From Chitinilyticum litopenaei DSM 21440 (lineage in GTDB: Bacteria > Pseudomonadota > Gammaproteobacteria > Burkholderiales > Chitinibacteraceae), in NCBI RefSeq assembly GCF_000428145.1, contig NZ_ATZJ01000001.1, positions 124,001-188,000 on the forward strand: a DNA stretch of 64,000 bases, in the 5' to 3' direction. The notes under the pieces were generated by a model. The model saw only the letters and a list, made by a program, of their open reading frames with translations. It ran no database searches and was not told where the DNA came from. Shown here in pieces: positions 12,334-20,596 of this stretch. A program made the translations under genes and the position numbers. Every line of letters starts with the position of its first letter. Position 1 is the stretch's first letter.

Positions 12334-13311
12334 TCAGGCCCAGTGCCGCGCCGCCCATTCGCGCCTTGCGGCTTCGTCGTGGAAGGTCCACGCCAGAATG
12401 CGGCTGCTTTTCTGGCCCTGCGCCATGTCGATCACGCGCACATCCACCGCCGGCGTGGCGCGCAAGGCCTGTTTCAGTCCCGGCAGGTTTTCGCTGCGTG
12501 CGACCAGCGTGGTGAACCACTGGCACTGGCGGGCAAACTGGCGGCTTTCCGCAATCATGCGGCGGATGAAGGCAGCCTCGCCACCGGGGCACCACAGCTC
12601 GCGGGCCTGACCGGCGAAGTTGAGCACCGGCTTGGTCGTGGCCGCCTTGCCCAGGTTGCGCCCGGCCTTGGCCAAATTGTTCCACTTTCGCGCACTGCCC
12701 GCCGCAGCTTCCTCAGCCGAGCGGTGAAACGGCGGATTGCACAGCGTGAAATCGAAGCGTTCACCGCGGCGGATGATGTGGCGGAAGATCGCCTGCGGGT
12801 CGCGCTGCAAACGGCAATCCAGCCCGCCGGACAGCACCGGGTTGCCGGCGAAAATCTTCGCGGCATTGTCCAGCGCCGGGGCATCGATGTCGGCGCCGGC
12901 AAATTGCCAACCAAACAGTGCGCGCCCCAGCATCGGGTAGATGGCATTGGCGCCAACGCCGACATCCAGCCCGCGCAGCGCCTCGCCCTGCGGCAGCGTA
13001 CCGGCAAAGTCGCCAGCCAGCAGATCGGCAAGGTGGCACAGGTAATCGGCGCGTCCCGGAATCGGCGGGCACAGATAGCCTGGCGGGATGTCCCAGCGCG
13101 CGATGCCGTAGTGCAGCGCCAGCAGCGCGCGATTGAGCGTTTTCACGGCGTGCGCATTGGCGAAATCGATGGTCGGCTCGCCGAGCGGATTGCGCTTCAC
13201 GAAGCGTGCGAGCTCGGGAACGGCCTGCGTGAGCGCGGCGAAATCGTAGCGGCCCTGGTGGGGGTTGCGCGGGTGCAGGCCGGGCTTGCCGGCGGGAGAA
13301 AGAGTGCTCAT
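12334..13311 (-). CDS. rlmF: 23S rRNA (adenine(1618)-N(6))-methyltransferase
   Basis: 325 aa, the usual length of RlmF/YbiN. The N-terminal block LHPRNPHQGRYDFAAL is characteristic of the family, the SAM site reads LDVGVGANAIYPMLG, and the catalytic NPPF tetrapeptide of N6-adenine methyltransferases is present (FTLCNPPFHRSAEEA). It methylates A1618 of 23S rRNA. It is followed 79 bp later by the membrane-protein gene of the radical SAM trio and preceded by the pterin dehydratase gene; the spacing allows separate promoters. Identification is secure from the motifs and colinearity. Confidence 0.93.
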   Translation of the reverse strand: MSTLSPAGKPGLHPRNPHQGRYDFAALTQAVPELARFVKRNPLGEPTIDFANAHAVKTLNRALLALHYGIARWDIPPGYLCPPIPGRADYLCHLADLLAGDFAGTLPQGEALRGLDVGVGANAIYPMLGRALFGWQFAGADIDAPALDNAAKIFAGNPVLSGGLDCRLQRDPQAIFRHIIRRGERFDFTLCNPPFHRSAEEAAAGSARKWNNLAKAGRNLGKAATTKPVLNFAGQARELWCPGGEAAFIRRMIAESRQFARQCQWFTTLVARSENLPGLKQALRATPAVDVRVIDMAQGQKSSRILAWTFHDEAARREWAARHWA

Positions 13312-13392
13312 GGCGGTAAAAACAGGAACAAGCCCGCCACTTTGCCAGAAGACGGGCCAGCCAAGGGGCTTATTGCAGCGCCGCTCGGCCGG

Positions 13393-13746
13393 TCAGCCCT
13401 CGCCCTGCGCCGGATACTGCTCATCCGTTTTCGCGGCAAGCTCGAAATCGATGCGGTGCAGGCCACGGATCTTGTGCGTCCACCAGCTCACCGTCAGCTT
13501 GCCCCACTCCAGCAACAGCGCCGGATGGTGGCCATGCGCTTCGGCCAGGCGGGCAACCCGGTCGAGCATGGCCCAGGCCTGGGCGAAATCGGCAAACTGG
13601 TATTCGCGCTGCAGCTGCAGCACGCCATCGACACTGACTGGCGTCCAGTCGGGAATGGCGCGAATCAGCTCGGCGAGTTCTCCATCGCTGACCTGCGGCG
13701 CGCCAGCGCGGCAGGCTTCACAGCGGGCGGCAAATGTATCGTTCAT
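13393..13746 (-). CDS. phhB: Pterin-4a-carbinolamine dehydratase
   Basis: 117 aa from an ATG preceded by GGAG; a longer open frame upstream is low-complexity arginine-rich and unlikely to be coding. The signature histidines are present in AEAHGHHPALLLEWGKLTV, and the C-terminal THKIRGLHRIDFELAAKTDE matches the family. The enzyme dehydrates 4a-hydroxytetrahydrobiopterin so that the pterin cofactor of aromatic amino acid hydroxylases can be recycled. No phenylalanine hydroxylase is in this window, so its partner must lie elsewhere. The N-terminal segment FAARCEACRAGAP is common in proteobacterial versions. Confidence 0.92.
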   Translation of the reverse strand: MNDTFAARCEACRAGAPQVSDGELAELIRAIPDWTPVSVDGVLQLQREYQFADFAQAWAMLDRVARLAEAHGHHPALLLEWGKLTVSWWTHKIRGLHRIDFELAAKTDEQYPAQGEG

Positions 13747-14183
13747 CCTGTTCTCCAGAGTGTCGGCAAGCCGGCCCTTGGGCAGCCGCGGCACGGCAAG
13801 GCGCAGTCGATCGAGCTTGCCGGAATCCAGCCGATTGCCCGGACGATTTGGCCGGCGTTCATGCGCCCTGCTGCTGCGATAGGCTGATTTCATTGCTTGC
13901 CGTTGAATAATTATCAAAGGTATAGCCAGCAAAGCCATTACTGAAAAGGGCTGGAAAGTAATACCCTTATGTTGATACTGCCATGCCAGACCTGCTGGCC
14001 CGCATCAGTCCACCTGATTGGAAACCCTGTTCAGCAAACAACAAAACCTATTGAACCACAGAGACACAGAGCGCACAGAGGACGCTAAACCCAGAGAAAT
14101 GCCTCTGACTTGCTCCCGCTTTTCTCTGTCTTCTTTTGTGTCTCTGTGCTTGATTTGGGTTTTGCAGAAAAGTCCTAATCAGG
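13747..14183. other. 437-bp gene-free stretch holding two palindromic repeats
   Basis: No credible ORF. 13917-13968 is a degenerate copy of the GGGTAT-bounded palindrome (AAGGTATAGCC ... GGCTGGAAAGTAATACCCTT). 14053-14140 is an imperfect long palindrome built from CACAGAGACACAGAG at the left and TGTGTCTCTGTG at the right, continuing into GCTTGATTTGGGTTTTGC, a sequence that recurs near 45886. Confidence 0.7.
14053..14140. repeat. CACAGAGACACAGAG palindromic repeat
   Basis: Left arm CCACAGAGACACAGAG plus CACAGAG, right arm TCTCTGTC ... TGTGTCTCTGTG, about 45 bp apart. A half copy (CTCTGTGTCTCTGTGG) is found at 22091-22110. Such sequences are widely scattered in intergenic DNA of many bacteria; function unknown. 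Confidence 0.6.
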
Positions 14184-15119
14184 TCAGGCCAACACCTTGC
14201 CAAGCAAGGCGCGCACTTCGGGCGGCAGCGGCGGCAGGGTTTCCGCGCGCGGATGCACGCGGTATTTGCCCTGATTGCCGAGCTTGGCTTCGCTGGCGTA
14301 AACCCAGGCCTGGACAACACGGTCGCCGCGCGCAGCCTGCGTGGGCCAGCTTCCGCTAAAGGTGCTCACCAGGCCGGGTGCGGGATCAAAGGCCAGCGGA
14401 TAGATGTGCGTGGCGCCGCTTTGCATCCGGGTGACCAGCTGGATGGTGAAATCGCTGTCCGGCCAGAACCAGTTGGCCTCATTGCGAATCGGGCAGCCGC
14501 ACATCATCGTCACCATCGCAGTGCAACTGAGCTGGGCCGATTGCCAGTCCGCCACCACATCGCTGATGCACAAACCGGCAATTTCGATGACCAGGCCTTG
14601 CGGATGCTGCGGCGACAGGCCGATGTCCACCCCCGGCAGCAGGGTAATGTCGGTCTGTACCAGCCTGGCCTGACCGGGGTGCTTCAATGGCCCGAAAACC
14701 AGCAGGCGAAAATCGGTGGGTTCACTGATCCGGGCGTGCAGCAGCACATCGACGGTCTGGCCGTCACTGGCAAAGGGCATGCTGCGGCTGACCGGTGCCA
14801 TCAGGTCGCCAGGCCCGGCGCTCTCGGCCGTGGGCGCGCTGGCCAGCGCATGGGCCACGATGCGGCCGCTGCGCGGATCCTGCAAGGCAATCAGGGCGCT
14901 GTGATTGGCGGCGTTGGCCGCGTCATGGCCCAGATACTTGCCGCCACGCGCGGCAGGGCGCACCAGCACGCCGGTGCGGATTCCGGCGCGATTGCCCGCA
15001 TCCTTGCGCTCGCCGGCGCTGGCAAGCACCGGCAGACTGCCGGCCGTGATCGCCAGACTTGTCGCCGCTCTGGCCGTAATGCCCGCTCCCAGCCCCTTGA
15101 GGAAATTCCGCCTGTCCAT
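14184..15119 (-). CDS. Tat-exported protein of unknown function
   Basis: 311 aa starting MDRRNFLKGLGAGITARAA, a textbook twin-arginine signal (RRNFLKG) with cleavage near VLASAGE; the ATG is preceded by GGGAGAG. The mature part has several beta-rich segments (VLVRPAARGGKYLGHDAANA, FRLLVFGPLKHPGQARLV, TDITLLPGVDIG) and a single cysteine pair in TMMCGCPIRNEANWFWPDSD that could bind a metal. The Tat route suggests folding with a cofactor before export. No Pfam family was recognised. No co-transcribed partner is obvious: queC follows upstream on the same strand 86 bp away. Possibly a periplasmic accessory subunit of a Tat-exported oxidoreductase, which is speculative. Confidence 0.75.
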   Translation of the reverse strand: MDRRNFLKGLGAGITARAATSLAITAGSLPVLASAGERKDAGNRAGIRTGVLVRPAARGGKYLGHDAANAANHSALIALQDPRSGRIVAHALASAPTAESAGPGDLMAPVSRSMPFASDGQTVDVLLHARISEPTDFRLLVFGPLKHPGQARLVQTDITLLPGVDIGLSPQHPQGLVIEIAGLCISDVVADWQSAQLSCTAMVTMMCGCPIRNEANWFWPDSDFTIQLVTRMQSGATHIYPLAFDPAPGLVSTFSGSWPTQAARGDRVVQAWVYASEAKLGNQGKYRVHPRAETLPPLPPEVRALLGKVLA

Positions 15120-15205
15120 GTCACTCTCCCTGGCCCGTGATGTCATTCATTCAGGCACTGTAGACCAGCATGGTCGCCTGCACCGCAGGTGAAAGGAGCA
15201 ACAGC

Positions 15206-15883
15206 TCAGCGATAGCGCGTCGGGTCCGGCACGCCAGCCTGGGCAAAACCGGCTGCACGCAGGCGGCAGGCGTCGCATTTGCCGCAGGCGAGGCCCTCTT
15301 CGCTGGCCTGGTAGCAGGTGACGGTAAGACCGTAATCCACCCCAAGGGCGAGGCCGGCCTGGATGATTTCAGCCTTGGTGAGCCGGATCAGCGGCGTGTG
15401 AATGGCGATCGACGCGCCTTCCACGCCCACCTTGGTTGCCAGCCGCGCCATGGCCTGGAAGGCCGAAATGTATTCGGGACGGCAATCCGGGTAGCCGGAA
15501 TAATCCACCGCGTTCACGCCGATATAGATGTCGCTGCCGCCCAGCACCTCGGTCCAGGCCAGCGCATAGGACAGCAGAATGGTGTTGCGTGCCGGCACAT
15601 AGGTGACCGGAATCTCGTTTTCCTGCACACCGCCTTCCGGCACATCAATGTTCGCATCGGTCAGCGCCGAGCCACCAAAGGCGGCGAGGTCGATCTTCAC
15701 CACGCGGTGCTCGACGGCGCCCAGCGCGGCGGCGACGCGCCGTGCGGCGGCCAGCTCGGCGTTGTGGCGCTGGCCATAGTCGAAAGACATCGCATAGGGC
15801 GCAAAACCGTCGCGCCTGGCCATCGCCAGGCAGGTGGCGGAATCAAGGCCGCCGGAAAGCAGGACAACTGCGGGTCGGGTCAT
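15206..15883 (-). CDS. queC: 7-cyano-7-deazaguanine synthase
   Basis: 225 aa from an ATG preceded by GGAA. The PP-loop ATPase motif VVLLSGGLDSATC is near the N-terminus and the zinc-binding cysteines are at the C-terminus (EEGLACGKCDACRLR). QueC converts 7-carboxy-7-deazaguanine to preQ0 using ammonia and ATP in queuosine biosynthesis. Its partner queE is about 5.2 kb away on the same strand, the two being separated by unrelated genes on the opposite strand and by repeats. No preQ1 riboswitch-like sequence was seen upstream of it. Confidence 0.95.
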   Translation of the reverse strand: MTRPAVVLLSGGLDSATCLAMARRDGFAPYAMSFDYGQRHNAELAAARRVAAALGAVEHRVVKIDLAAFGGSALTDANIDVPEGGVQENEIPVTYVPARNTILLSYALAWTEVLGGSDIYIGVNAVDYSGYPDCRPEYISAFQAMARLATKVGVEGASIAIHTPLIRLTKAEIIQAGLALGVDYGLTVTCYQASEEGLACGKCDACRLRAAGFAQAGVPDPTRYR

Positions 15884-16064
15884 GGAAATTCCTTCTGCAC
15901 GCCTTCTGCGCAGCGATTGCGGCGGCGTGGACAAAAGCGAATTCTAGCCCGCTTATTGCAACAGGCCTAATGTTGAAAAAGTCGGTTTTCCGGCAGCATC
16001 AAGCACAGGGCAAAGCCAGGTGCAAACGGCCTCTTGAAAAATCAATGGTTTACAATTTGCTTTC

Positions 16065-16225
16065 TGATTGGGTAGCCAGCTCAGCAACTCGTCATACCGG
16101 CGTCCCAGGGGGATTCCCTATGGTCAAAGCCAGTATGCAGAGCGCCGCTTGCACAAGCATTGCAGCTGGATTCCCGCTTTCGCGGGAATGACGAATTGTA
16201 CTTTGCTGAGGTAGCTACCTAATCA
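16065..16225. mobile_element. 161-bp inverted-repeat element nested in another repeat (contains dRS3-like core)
   Basis: Ends are TGATTGGGTAGCCAGCTCAG and the complement of TGATTAGGTAGCTACCTCAG (20 of 23 matching over the full repeat). It is flanked by ATTTGCTTT on both sides (16055-16063 and 16228-16236), which fits a 9-bp target duplication. The interior carries GGATTCCCGCTTTCGCGGGAAT, the ATTCCC-N8-GGGAAT form of neisserial dRS3 repeats. No ORF. It looks like a MITE inserted into a pre-existing repeat. Confidence 0.7.
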
Positions 16226-16274
16226 GGATTTGCTTTTCATGCATTTTTCCCGGCTTTGCCGGAAAAAACGAGAA

Positions 16275-16297
16275 GCAGGGTGTTTTCAACACCCTGC
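16275..16297 (-). terminator. Likely terminator of the AraC-type regulator
   Basis: Perfect 10-bp stem GCAGGGTGTT/AACACCCTGC with a 3-nt loop, followed on the minus strand by TTCTCGTTTTTT. It begins 13 bp after the regulator's stop codon and is the terminal hairpin of the dispersed TGTTGAAAAAG repeat. Confidence 0.7.
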
Positions 16298-16310
16298 TGA
16301 TTGGCAAGCT

Positions 16311-16673
16311 TCATGCCGCTTGCCGGGCCTGCGCGCGCCACTGCCGCGTGCTCACGCCAAACTGGCGGCGAAAGGCCTTGCAAAAACCGCTTTGCGACTG
16401 ATAACCATTGGCCAGGGCAATATCGACGACCTTGCGCCGGGGTTCGCCGCGCAGCTGGCTGGCCGCGCGTTCGAGCCGGCGGCGCTGCACATACAGATAG
16501 GGGCTGGTGCCCAGTGCAGCGGTAAACAGGCGCTGGAAATGGAATTGCGAAAAATGCGCCAGCTCGGCCAGTTCGGCCAGCTCGAGCGGCGCATCCAGAT
16601 TGGCGTCGATATGGGCCAGCACACGGGCCAGACGGCCGGGATGATGGGGAAGCAGCGAGAATGTTGTAGTCAT
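16311..16673 (-). CDS. AraC-family regulator, DNA-binding domain only
   Basis: 120 aa from an ATG preceded by GGAAGG. The protein is essentially just the double helix-turn-helix of AraC/XylS (first helix ELAELAELAHFSQFHFQRLF, second VVDIALANGYQSQSGFCKAFRRQFG), the architecture of MarA, SoxS and Rob N-terminal regions, with no effector domain. Such single-domain members are controlled by their own expression level. It is divergently placed to the RstAB-like two-component genes with 181 bp between starts, so it may share a control region with them. Targets unknown. Confidence 0.88.
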   Translation of the reverse strand: MTTTFSLLPHHPGRLARVLAHIDANLDAPLELAELAELAHFSQFHFQRLFTAALGTSPYLYVQRRRLERAASQLRGEPRRKVVDIALANGYQSQSGFCKAFRRQFGVSTRQWRAQARQAA

Positions 16674-16854
16674 GGCAAGCCTTCCGGACCTGAACACGGC
16701 GGCATTCTAGGCAGGCGTGCATCCCGAGGCTTTGCAGGGCGGTAAGCAGCTGTGAAAAAGTGTAAAAAGCCAGCCGGACCGGCCCGCGGCGCGGCTTGAC
16801 GCGCTGCACGGCAAAGCCCACTCTGCCTGCCATTGGGCAAGGAGAAACGGCGCG

Positions 16855-17550
16855 ATGAACCGCATTCTGATTGTTGAAGACGACCGCAAGCTGGCCGCGC
16901 TGACGGCCGAATTCCTGCTGCAGCATGCCTTTGCCGTCAGCACGCTGGCGCGCGGCGATGTGGTGCAGGGCTGGCTGGAGAAAAACCCGGTCGATCTGGT
17001 CATCCTTGACCTGATGCTGCCCGGACGCGACGGCTTTGACGTGTGCAAGCAGATCCGCCGCGACAGCGATGTGCCCATCCTGATGCTGACGGCGCGCGGC
17101 GACAGCATCGACCAGATCGTCGGCCTGGAAAACGGCGCCGATGATTATGTGGTGAAACCGGTCGAGCCACGCCTGCTGCTGGCGCGCATCAAGGCGCTGC
17201 TGCGCCGCAACCACAAGGAAAACCGCGAACAGCGCGACGTGATCGCGCTGGCGCAGCTGAACATCCAGCGCTCGACACGCAGCGCCAGTATCGGCGCAAC
17301 AGCGCTGAACCTGACCTCCAGCGAATTCGAGCTGCTATGGCTGCTGTGCGAGCGTGCCGGCGAGGTGGTCAGCCGCGACGACATCCTGCTGCATCTGCGC
17401 GGCATCGATTTCGACGGTTTCGACCGCTCGGCCGATGTCACCATTTCCCGGCTGCGTCGCAAGCTGGGCGACGCCGCCTGCCCGGCACACCGCATCAAGA
17501 CGGTGTGGAGCAAGGGTTATCTGCTGACCACGGCTGTGGAGCCCAACTGA
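16855..17550 (+). CDS. OmpR-family response regulator (RstA-like)
   Basis: 231 aa. Receiver domain (1-120) with acidic pocket EDD and phospho-acceptor Asp52 in LVILDLMLPGRDG, conserved Thr in MLTARGD and Lys in DYVVKPVEP. C-terminal winged helix (about 135-230) ending SADVTISRLRRKLGD and KTVWSKGYLL. The LRGIDFDGFDRSADVTISRL stretch is typical of the RstA/CpxR branch. Its stop overlaps the kinase start by 1 nt (TGATG). An envelope gene, the MipA/OmpV-type outer membrane protein, follows about 150 bp after the kinase and is a plausible target, by context only. Confidence 0.92.
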   Translation: MNRILIVEDDRKLAALTAEFLLQHAFAVSTLARGDVVQGWLEKNPVDLVILDLMLPGRDGFDVCKQIRRDSDVPILMLTARGDSIDQIVGLENGADDYVVKPVEPRLLLARIKALLRRNHKENREQRDVIALAQLNIQRSTRSASIGATALNLTSSEFELLWLLCERAGEVVSRDDILLHLRGIDFDGFDRSADVTISRLRRKLGDAACPAHRIKTVWSKGYLLTTAVEPN

Positions 17551-18830
17551 TGTGGCGCCTGTTTTTCCGGCAGTTTTTCCTGCTGCTCGCCTTTCTGATC
17601 GCACTGGTTTACGCCTGGGGAGAAGTATCCTCCGTGGTGCTCAATCCCTATTTCCAGAATCATGCGAATACGCTTTACAGCGGCCCGATGCAGACGCTGA
17701 CGCGGCTGCTGGAGCCAGCCGGCATGGCAAACAGCGATGCGGAAGTGCGCAAGAACATGCTGCTGTTGCAGAACGAGTTCGGGGCATTTCCAATCCGGCT
17801 TTACCAGCTGGAAGAATTGCCCGCCGAGGCCCGGCCGGTGCTGCGTGCGGGCCAGGTCTGGTTCAATCCCGACAGCGAGCATTTTTACCGCCGCATCGGC
17901 CAGCGCGAGCTGGTGCTGAGCCTCGAGCCGCCGGACCCGCCGGACATGACGCTGATCAACATCCTCTTTGTGTTTTGCGTGCTTGCCACGCTGGCGCCGT
18001 GCTATCTGCTGGCGGTGGTGCGGCCCTTCTGGCGCGACCTGCAGAAATTGCGGCACGCCGCCGGCGAGCTGGGCGCGGGCCGGCTCGACACGCGGGTGGA
18101 ACTCAAGCCCAAGTCCAGCCTGTATGCCCTTTCCAGCCGGCTCAACGAGATGGCCGAACGCATTGAAGCACTGATGCGTGGCCAGAACGAGCTGCTCAAT
18201 GCCGTGGCGCATGAATTGCGCACGCCGCTGGCGCGCACGCGCTTCGCCGTCACGCTGCAGGCCGATGCCGACCCCGAGCGCCAGGCCAGCCTGCGCCAGA
18301 GCGCGCTGGACGATCTGGAGGAAATGGAAACACTGATCCGCGAGCTGCTTGGCTATGGCCGGCTGGACGCACGCAGCGGTCCGCCGCAACGCGAGCCGAT
18401 TCCGGCAGCCATCTGGCTTGCCGAGCTGGCCCAGGGCTCGGCGCAGCCGCATCCGGTGGCGCTTGCGCTGTCCGCAGCGCCCGCAACGCTCGCCGCCGAC
18501 CCGACGCTGCTGGAGCACGCGCTGGCCAATCTGCTGCGCAATGCCCAGCGCCATGCCCACAGCCGCATCACGCTGGGTTGCGAACGCGGCGCTGCGGAAA
18601 CGCTGCTCTATGTCGAAGACGATGGCCCTGGCGTGCCGCCCGCCGAGCGCGAGCGCATCTTCGAGCCCTTCGTGCGGCTTGATGACAGCCGCAGCCGCGA
18701 TACCGGCGGCATCGGCCTTGGCCTGGCCATCGTCAAGCGTATTGTCGAGCGCCATGGCGGCACGGTTCAGGCCGAGGATGCCCAGCTTGCCAGGCAGGGC
18801 GTGCGTTTCACGATCCGCCTGCCGGCCTGA
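17550..18830 (+). CDS. Sensor histidine kinase (RstB-like)
   Basis: 426 aa; the ATG overlaps the regulator stop (TGATG). Transmembrane helix 1 at about 5-25 (FFLLLAFLIALVYAWGEV), a periplasmic domain of roughly 110 residues, transmembrane helix 2 (LINILFVFCVLATLAPCYLLAVV), then HAMP. The H-box is NAVAHELRTPLARTRFAV with His221 as phospho-acceptor. N, G1 and G2 boxes follow (NLLRNAQRHA, VEDDGPGVP, GGIGLGLAIVKRIVERHGG). Inner membrane sensor partner of the preceding regulator; signal unknown. The organisation matches RstB, but Escherichia-type regulation by PhoP cannot be assumed here. Confidence 0.92.
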   Translation: MWRLFFRQFFLLLAFLIALVYAWGEVSSVVLNPYFQNHANTLYSGPMQTLTRLLEPAGMANSDAEVRKNMLLLQNEFGAFPIRLYQLEELPAEARPVLRAGQVWFNPDSEHFYRRIGQRELVLSLEPPDPPDMTLINILFVFCVLATLAPCYLLAVVRPFWRDLQKLRHAAGELGAGRLDTRVELKPKSSLYALSSRLNEMAERIEALMRGQNELLNAVAHELRTPLARTRFAVTLQADADPERQASLRQSALDDLEEMETLIRELLGYGRLDARSGPPQREPIPAAIWLAELAQGSAQPHPVALALSAAPATLAADPTLLEHALANLLRNAQRHAHSRITLGCERGAAETLLYVEDDGPGVPPAERERIFEPFVRLDDSRSRDTGGIGLGLAIVKRIVERHGGTVQAEDAQLARQGVRFTIRLPA

Positions 18831-18978
18831 ACAGCCGTACCGGCGTCGTGTTTGTGCAACAGCCGGTTTTACAGATTTTCACAACTGCACACAGTTTTGC
18901 GATTCATGACATTGGTCTGACTCCTAAAGTCGGCAGCGTCGTCCCGCCACGGGATTCCGTCGCCCTCCAAGGAGCATC

Positions 18979-19824
18979 ATGCGCACTACCCTGCTTAGCC
19001 CCCTTCTCCTGCTCGCCCTCAGCGGCCACGGCCTGGCCGCCGAAACATTGACCAGTACCGAGTGGTGGAAGGACACCATTCGTCTTGATGCGCTCGGCCA
19101 GCTGTGGGACGAGACCACCGATGGCAAGAACTGGCAGGTATCCACCGCCGTCGGGGCCGTGGTCGGCCCGAATTATTCCGGTGGCGGCAAGCTGGAATTC
19201 GGCCCGCTGGTCGATGTGACCGTGGTGCACAAAAGCGGCTTCACGCTGGGCAGCGGCCGCGGCATCGGCTACCTGCGCCAGCTGGACGACTGGGAGCTGT
19301 TTGCCAATATCTCGGCCAGCGGCAGCCGCGAGGAAAAAGACGGCAAGGATGGCGACAAGAATCGCCTGCAAGGCATGGGCAAGATCAGCAGCGGCGCGCA
19401 ATTCGGCCTGTCGGTGGCCCACGAGTTCGGACCGGTGGGCATGGAGCTGGCCTGGACCACGGGTCTCGCGGAAAAAAACCGCGGCAACACGCTGATTCTG
19501 TCGGCCAGCCTGCCGGTGTACCAGAGCGAAATGCTGCAACTGTCGGTCAACGGCAATCTGGTAGGCGGCGACAGCAAGTACCTGCAGCGCTGGTACGGTG
19601 TGGATGCGCTGCAGTCGCAAAACAGCGGCCACCGCCAGTATCGTCCGGGCGCCGGCCTGCACGAAGGCAGCGTGGGTCTGGCGCTGGCCATGCCGGTGGG
19701 CAAGCAGCTGAACTGGATCACTGCCGTCAACTACACGCAATTGCTGGGTGACGCCGCCGACAGCCCGCTGGTCGAGAAAAAGGGTTCGGTCAGCGCCAGC
19801 AGCGGTCTGCAATACCAGTGGTGA
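18979..19824 (+). CDS. MipA/OmpV family outer membrane protein
   Basis: 281 aa. Signal peptide MRTTLLSPLLLLALSGHGLAA, ribosome site AGGAG. The mature part has alternating beta-strand pattern with GAVVGPNYSGGGKLEFGPLV and GRGIGYLRQ typical of the family, and ends in QYQW, an aromatic C-terminal residue as expected for a barrel recognised by the BAM complex. MipA in E. coli is a scaffolding protein linking MltA and PBP1B; OmpV-like members also act as porins or adhesins, so a specific role is not assigned. Located behind a two-component system that may control it. Confidence 0.85.
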   Translation: MRTTLLSPLLLLALSGHGLAAETLTSTEWWKDTIRLDALGQLWDETTDGKNWQVSTAVGAVVGPNYSGGGKLEFGPLVDVTVVHKSGFTLGSGRGIGYLRQLDDWELFANISASGSREEKDGKDGDKNRLQGMGKISSGAQFGLSVAHEFGPVGMELAWTTGLAEKNRGNTLILSASLPVYQSEMLQLSVNGNLVGGDSKYLQRWYGVDALQSQNSGHRQYRPGAGLHEGSVGLALAMPVGKQLNWITAVNYTQLLGDAADSPLVEKKGSVSASSGLQYQW

Positions 19825-19832
19825 ATCCGGCC

Positions 19833-20396
19833 ATGCAGCGCGACGAAATCATCGGCCGGCTGACGCCGGCGCCACGCCGCCAATCCGGCATGCTGCGCTG
19901 GCTGGCCGGCTGGCTGCACCGGTGGGAGCTGGCTGCCAGCTGTGCGGAAATGGTATCACTGCTGCAATGCCGGCCCGGCGCACGCATCCTGCTGCTGGGC
20001 GAATTGCAGGCAGAACTGGGGCATTTGCTGGCGCAGAAATGCGGCCAGCATGGCCGCATTTACCAGGGCAGCGCCAATCTGGCGCCGGATGAAGACCGCA
20101 GCTTTGACCTGATCGTCTGCTTCGGGGGCTGGCGCCAGCGCCAGGATCCGGCCTGGCTGATCCGCAGCCTGCAGCGCCGCCTGCGCCCCGGCGGCATGCT
20201 GGCCTGGGGCGACCGGCTGGCGCACCGGGGACCGGCCCCTTCGTGGCTGGCCGGCCTGCTGCCCTGGCTGGATGCGGGGTTTCGCCAGCCACCGCCGCGC
20301 ATACCCGAACACGCCAGCCAGGCACGCTGGTACGCCATCGCCGGGCAGCGCGCCTATCTGGTTACACTGCCCGCCCCAGGCTCTGTTGATGTCTGA
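19833..20396 (+). CDS. Class I methyltransferase-like protein
   Basis: 187 aa from ATG at 19833 (GGTGA 8 nt upstream); GTG codons at 19818 and 19821, overlapping the previous stop, are alternatives. The middle shows a SAM-fold pattern, RPGARILLLGELQAELG as motif I (glycines partly replaced), FDLIVCFGGWR and LIRSLQRRLRPGGMLAWGDR as the post-motif region of UbiE-like enzymes. The degraded glycine-rich loop makes activity uncertain. The last codons (GGCTCTGTTGATGTCTGA) resemble the end of the MITE found elsewhere in the window, so the C-terminus may have been altered by an old insertion. Confidence 0.6.
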   Translation: MQRDEIIGRLTPAPRRQSGMLRWLAGWLHRWELAASCAEMVSLLQCRPGARILLLGELQAELGHLLAQKCGQHGRIYQGSANLAPDEDRSFDLIVCFGGWRQRQDPAWLIRSLQRRLRPGGMLAWGDRLAHRGPAPSWLAGLLPWLDAGFRQPPPRIPEHASQARWYAIAGQRAYLVTLPAPGSVDV

Positions 20397-20430
20397 TTGA
20401 TTTTGAGCGACCGCAGAACCGTGAACCTGA

Positions 20431-20590
20431 CAGTGTGTTGAAAAAGTCGGTTCTTTGGCCGACATCAAGCACCGGGCAAAGCCCGGCGCAAATCACCACC
20501 TGTAAAATCAAGAACTTATTTTTTGTTTTTCATACATTTTTTACGGCGAGGCCGTAAAAAACGGGCCACAGGCTGTTTTTCAACAGCCTG
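20431..20590. repeat. TGTTGAAAAAG dispersed repeat, copy 2 (uninterrupted)
   Basis: 160 bp bounded by CAGTGTGTTGAAAAA and the complement of CAGGCTGTTGAAAAA. Contains the palindromes CGGGCAAAGCCCGG and TTTTTTACGGCGAGGCCGTAAAAAA and ends in the hairpin CAGGCTGTT/AACAGCCTG. Same family as the split copy at 15961-16300. No ORF. Confidence 0.7.
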
Positions 20591-20596
20591 CTAACA

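Larger units (their letters stand above)
15961..16300. repeat. TGTTGAAAAAG dispersed repeat, copy 1, interrupted by a second element
   Basis: The left part (15971-16064) and right part (16227-16297) together match the uninterrupted copy at 20431-20590: both begin TGTTGAAAAAGTCGGTT, contain ATCAAGCAC..GGGCAAAGCC, a CAT.CATTTTT segment and end in a hairpin (GCAGGGTGTT/AACACCCTGC). The intervening 161 bp is a separate inverted-repeat element. The end hairpin probably also terminates the AraC-type gene, being followed on the minus strand by a T-rich run. Confidence 0.7.

Noticed and set aside
20380..20400. MITE remnant at the end of the methyltransferase-like gene
   Set aside because: GGCTCTGTTGATGT matches the MITE end for about 14 bp but the sequence then departs, so chance cannot be excluded.
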